DNA of 64,000 nucleotides, taken from Alicyclobacillus tolerans. GTDB lineage: Bacteria > Bacillota > Bacilli > Alicyclobacillales > Alicyclobacillaceae. The position numbers were made by a program, and so were the translations under genes. The notes under the pieces are model-generated. The model made no database searches. It was not told where the DNA came from and was given only the letters and a program-made list of their open reading frames with translations. Location of the stretch: NCBI RefSeq assembly GCF_001447355.1, contig NZ_JXBW01000011.1, positions 22,214 to 86,213 of the forward strand, read 5' to 3'. Shown here one piece after another: positions 63,995-64,000 of this stretch (position 1 is the stretch's first letter; every line of letters begins with the position of its first letter).

Positions 63995-64000
63995 CCACGG

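Overview
The window reads as a chromosomal segment of a spore-forming Firmicute, most likely an Alicyclobacillaceae-type member of the Bacillales. Gene order recalls Bacillus subtilis (mazG/ypjD-dapB-bshA-cca-birA-dinG, ypmA-ypmB-asnS-dnaD, aroC-aroB-aroH-trpDCFBA-tyrA, ypiB). It also has spore-former genes (ylbJ, a YjcZ-type peptide, ykvI and yitT types) and strong GGAGG-type ribosome binding sites, often with GTG or TTG starts. No rRNA, tRNA, CRISPR array, insertion sequence or prophage was recognised, so this looks like core genome with lineage-specific inserts.

Layout. 1-5.4 kb: the truncated start of pobA, an S9 peptidase, an orphan cbiA, and a coupled nucleotidyltransferase/CDP-alcohol phosphotransferase pair. 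5.4-12.4 kb: a GSI-beta glutamine synthetase behind an exact GlnR/TnrA box, a DUF84 NTPase, an FAD oxidoreductase, a divergent Nramp transporter sharing a DtxR-like operator with csaA, a lipase and a small zinc-finger protein. 12.6-21.4 kb: murF/ddl, dnaD, asnS, a short FtsH-like protease with an unknown membrane partner, ypmB, ypmA and surE. 21.4-24.6 kb: a methylthioadenosine salvage operon (mtnP-mtnA-mtaD). 24.6-30.4 kb: NHEJ genes (stand-alone LigD-type polymerase, stand-alone ligase, Ku) and dinG. 30.4-36.8 kb: a TPR protein, birA, cca, bshA, dapB, a second TPR protein and ypjD. 36.9-42.1 kb: ylbJ, uppP, ykvI, yitT and ypiB. 42.2-45.1 kb: a bacterial XPB helicase with a helicase-associated partner. 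45.3-54.7 kb: aromatic and tryptophan biosynthesis. 54.8-57.8 kb: three overlapping M42 peptidase genes. 57.9-64 kb: an RluA synthase, small proteins, a LysM lytic transglycosylase, a MoxR/VWA pair, and two small genes including a YjcZ-type peptide.

How the genes work together. The minus-strand aro-trp cluster takes precursors to chorismate (aroB, aroC, plus a DAHP synthase further on) and then to prephenate/tyrosine (aroH, tyrA) and tryptophan (trpDCFBA). trpE is missing from its usual place. That position instead holds an internal promoter and a leader with eight GAG triplets at mostly 2-nt spacing, the last overlapping the trpD ribosome binding site; this resembles a TRAP (MtrB) target. 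The NHEJ and XPB genes suggest DNA-repair investment suited to spores.

The best leads are: the TRAP-like trpD leader; an M42 paralogue that has lost its catalytic glutamates inside a three-gene tandem; a promoter/operator/terminator unit ahead of xpb that could make a roughly 80-nt RNA; an MTA phosphorylase whose base-recognition residue suggests methylthioinosine; and a long-range helix just ahead of uppP. None could be tested here by database search or folding software.
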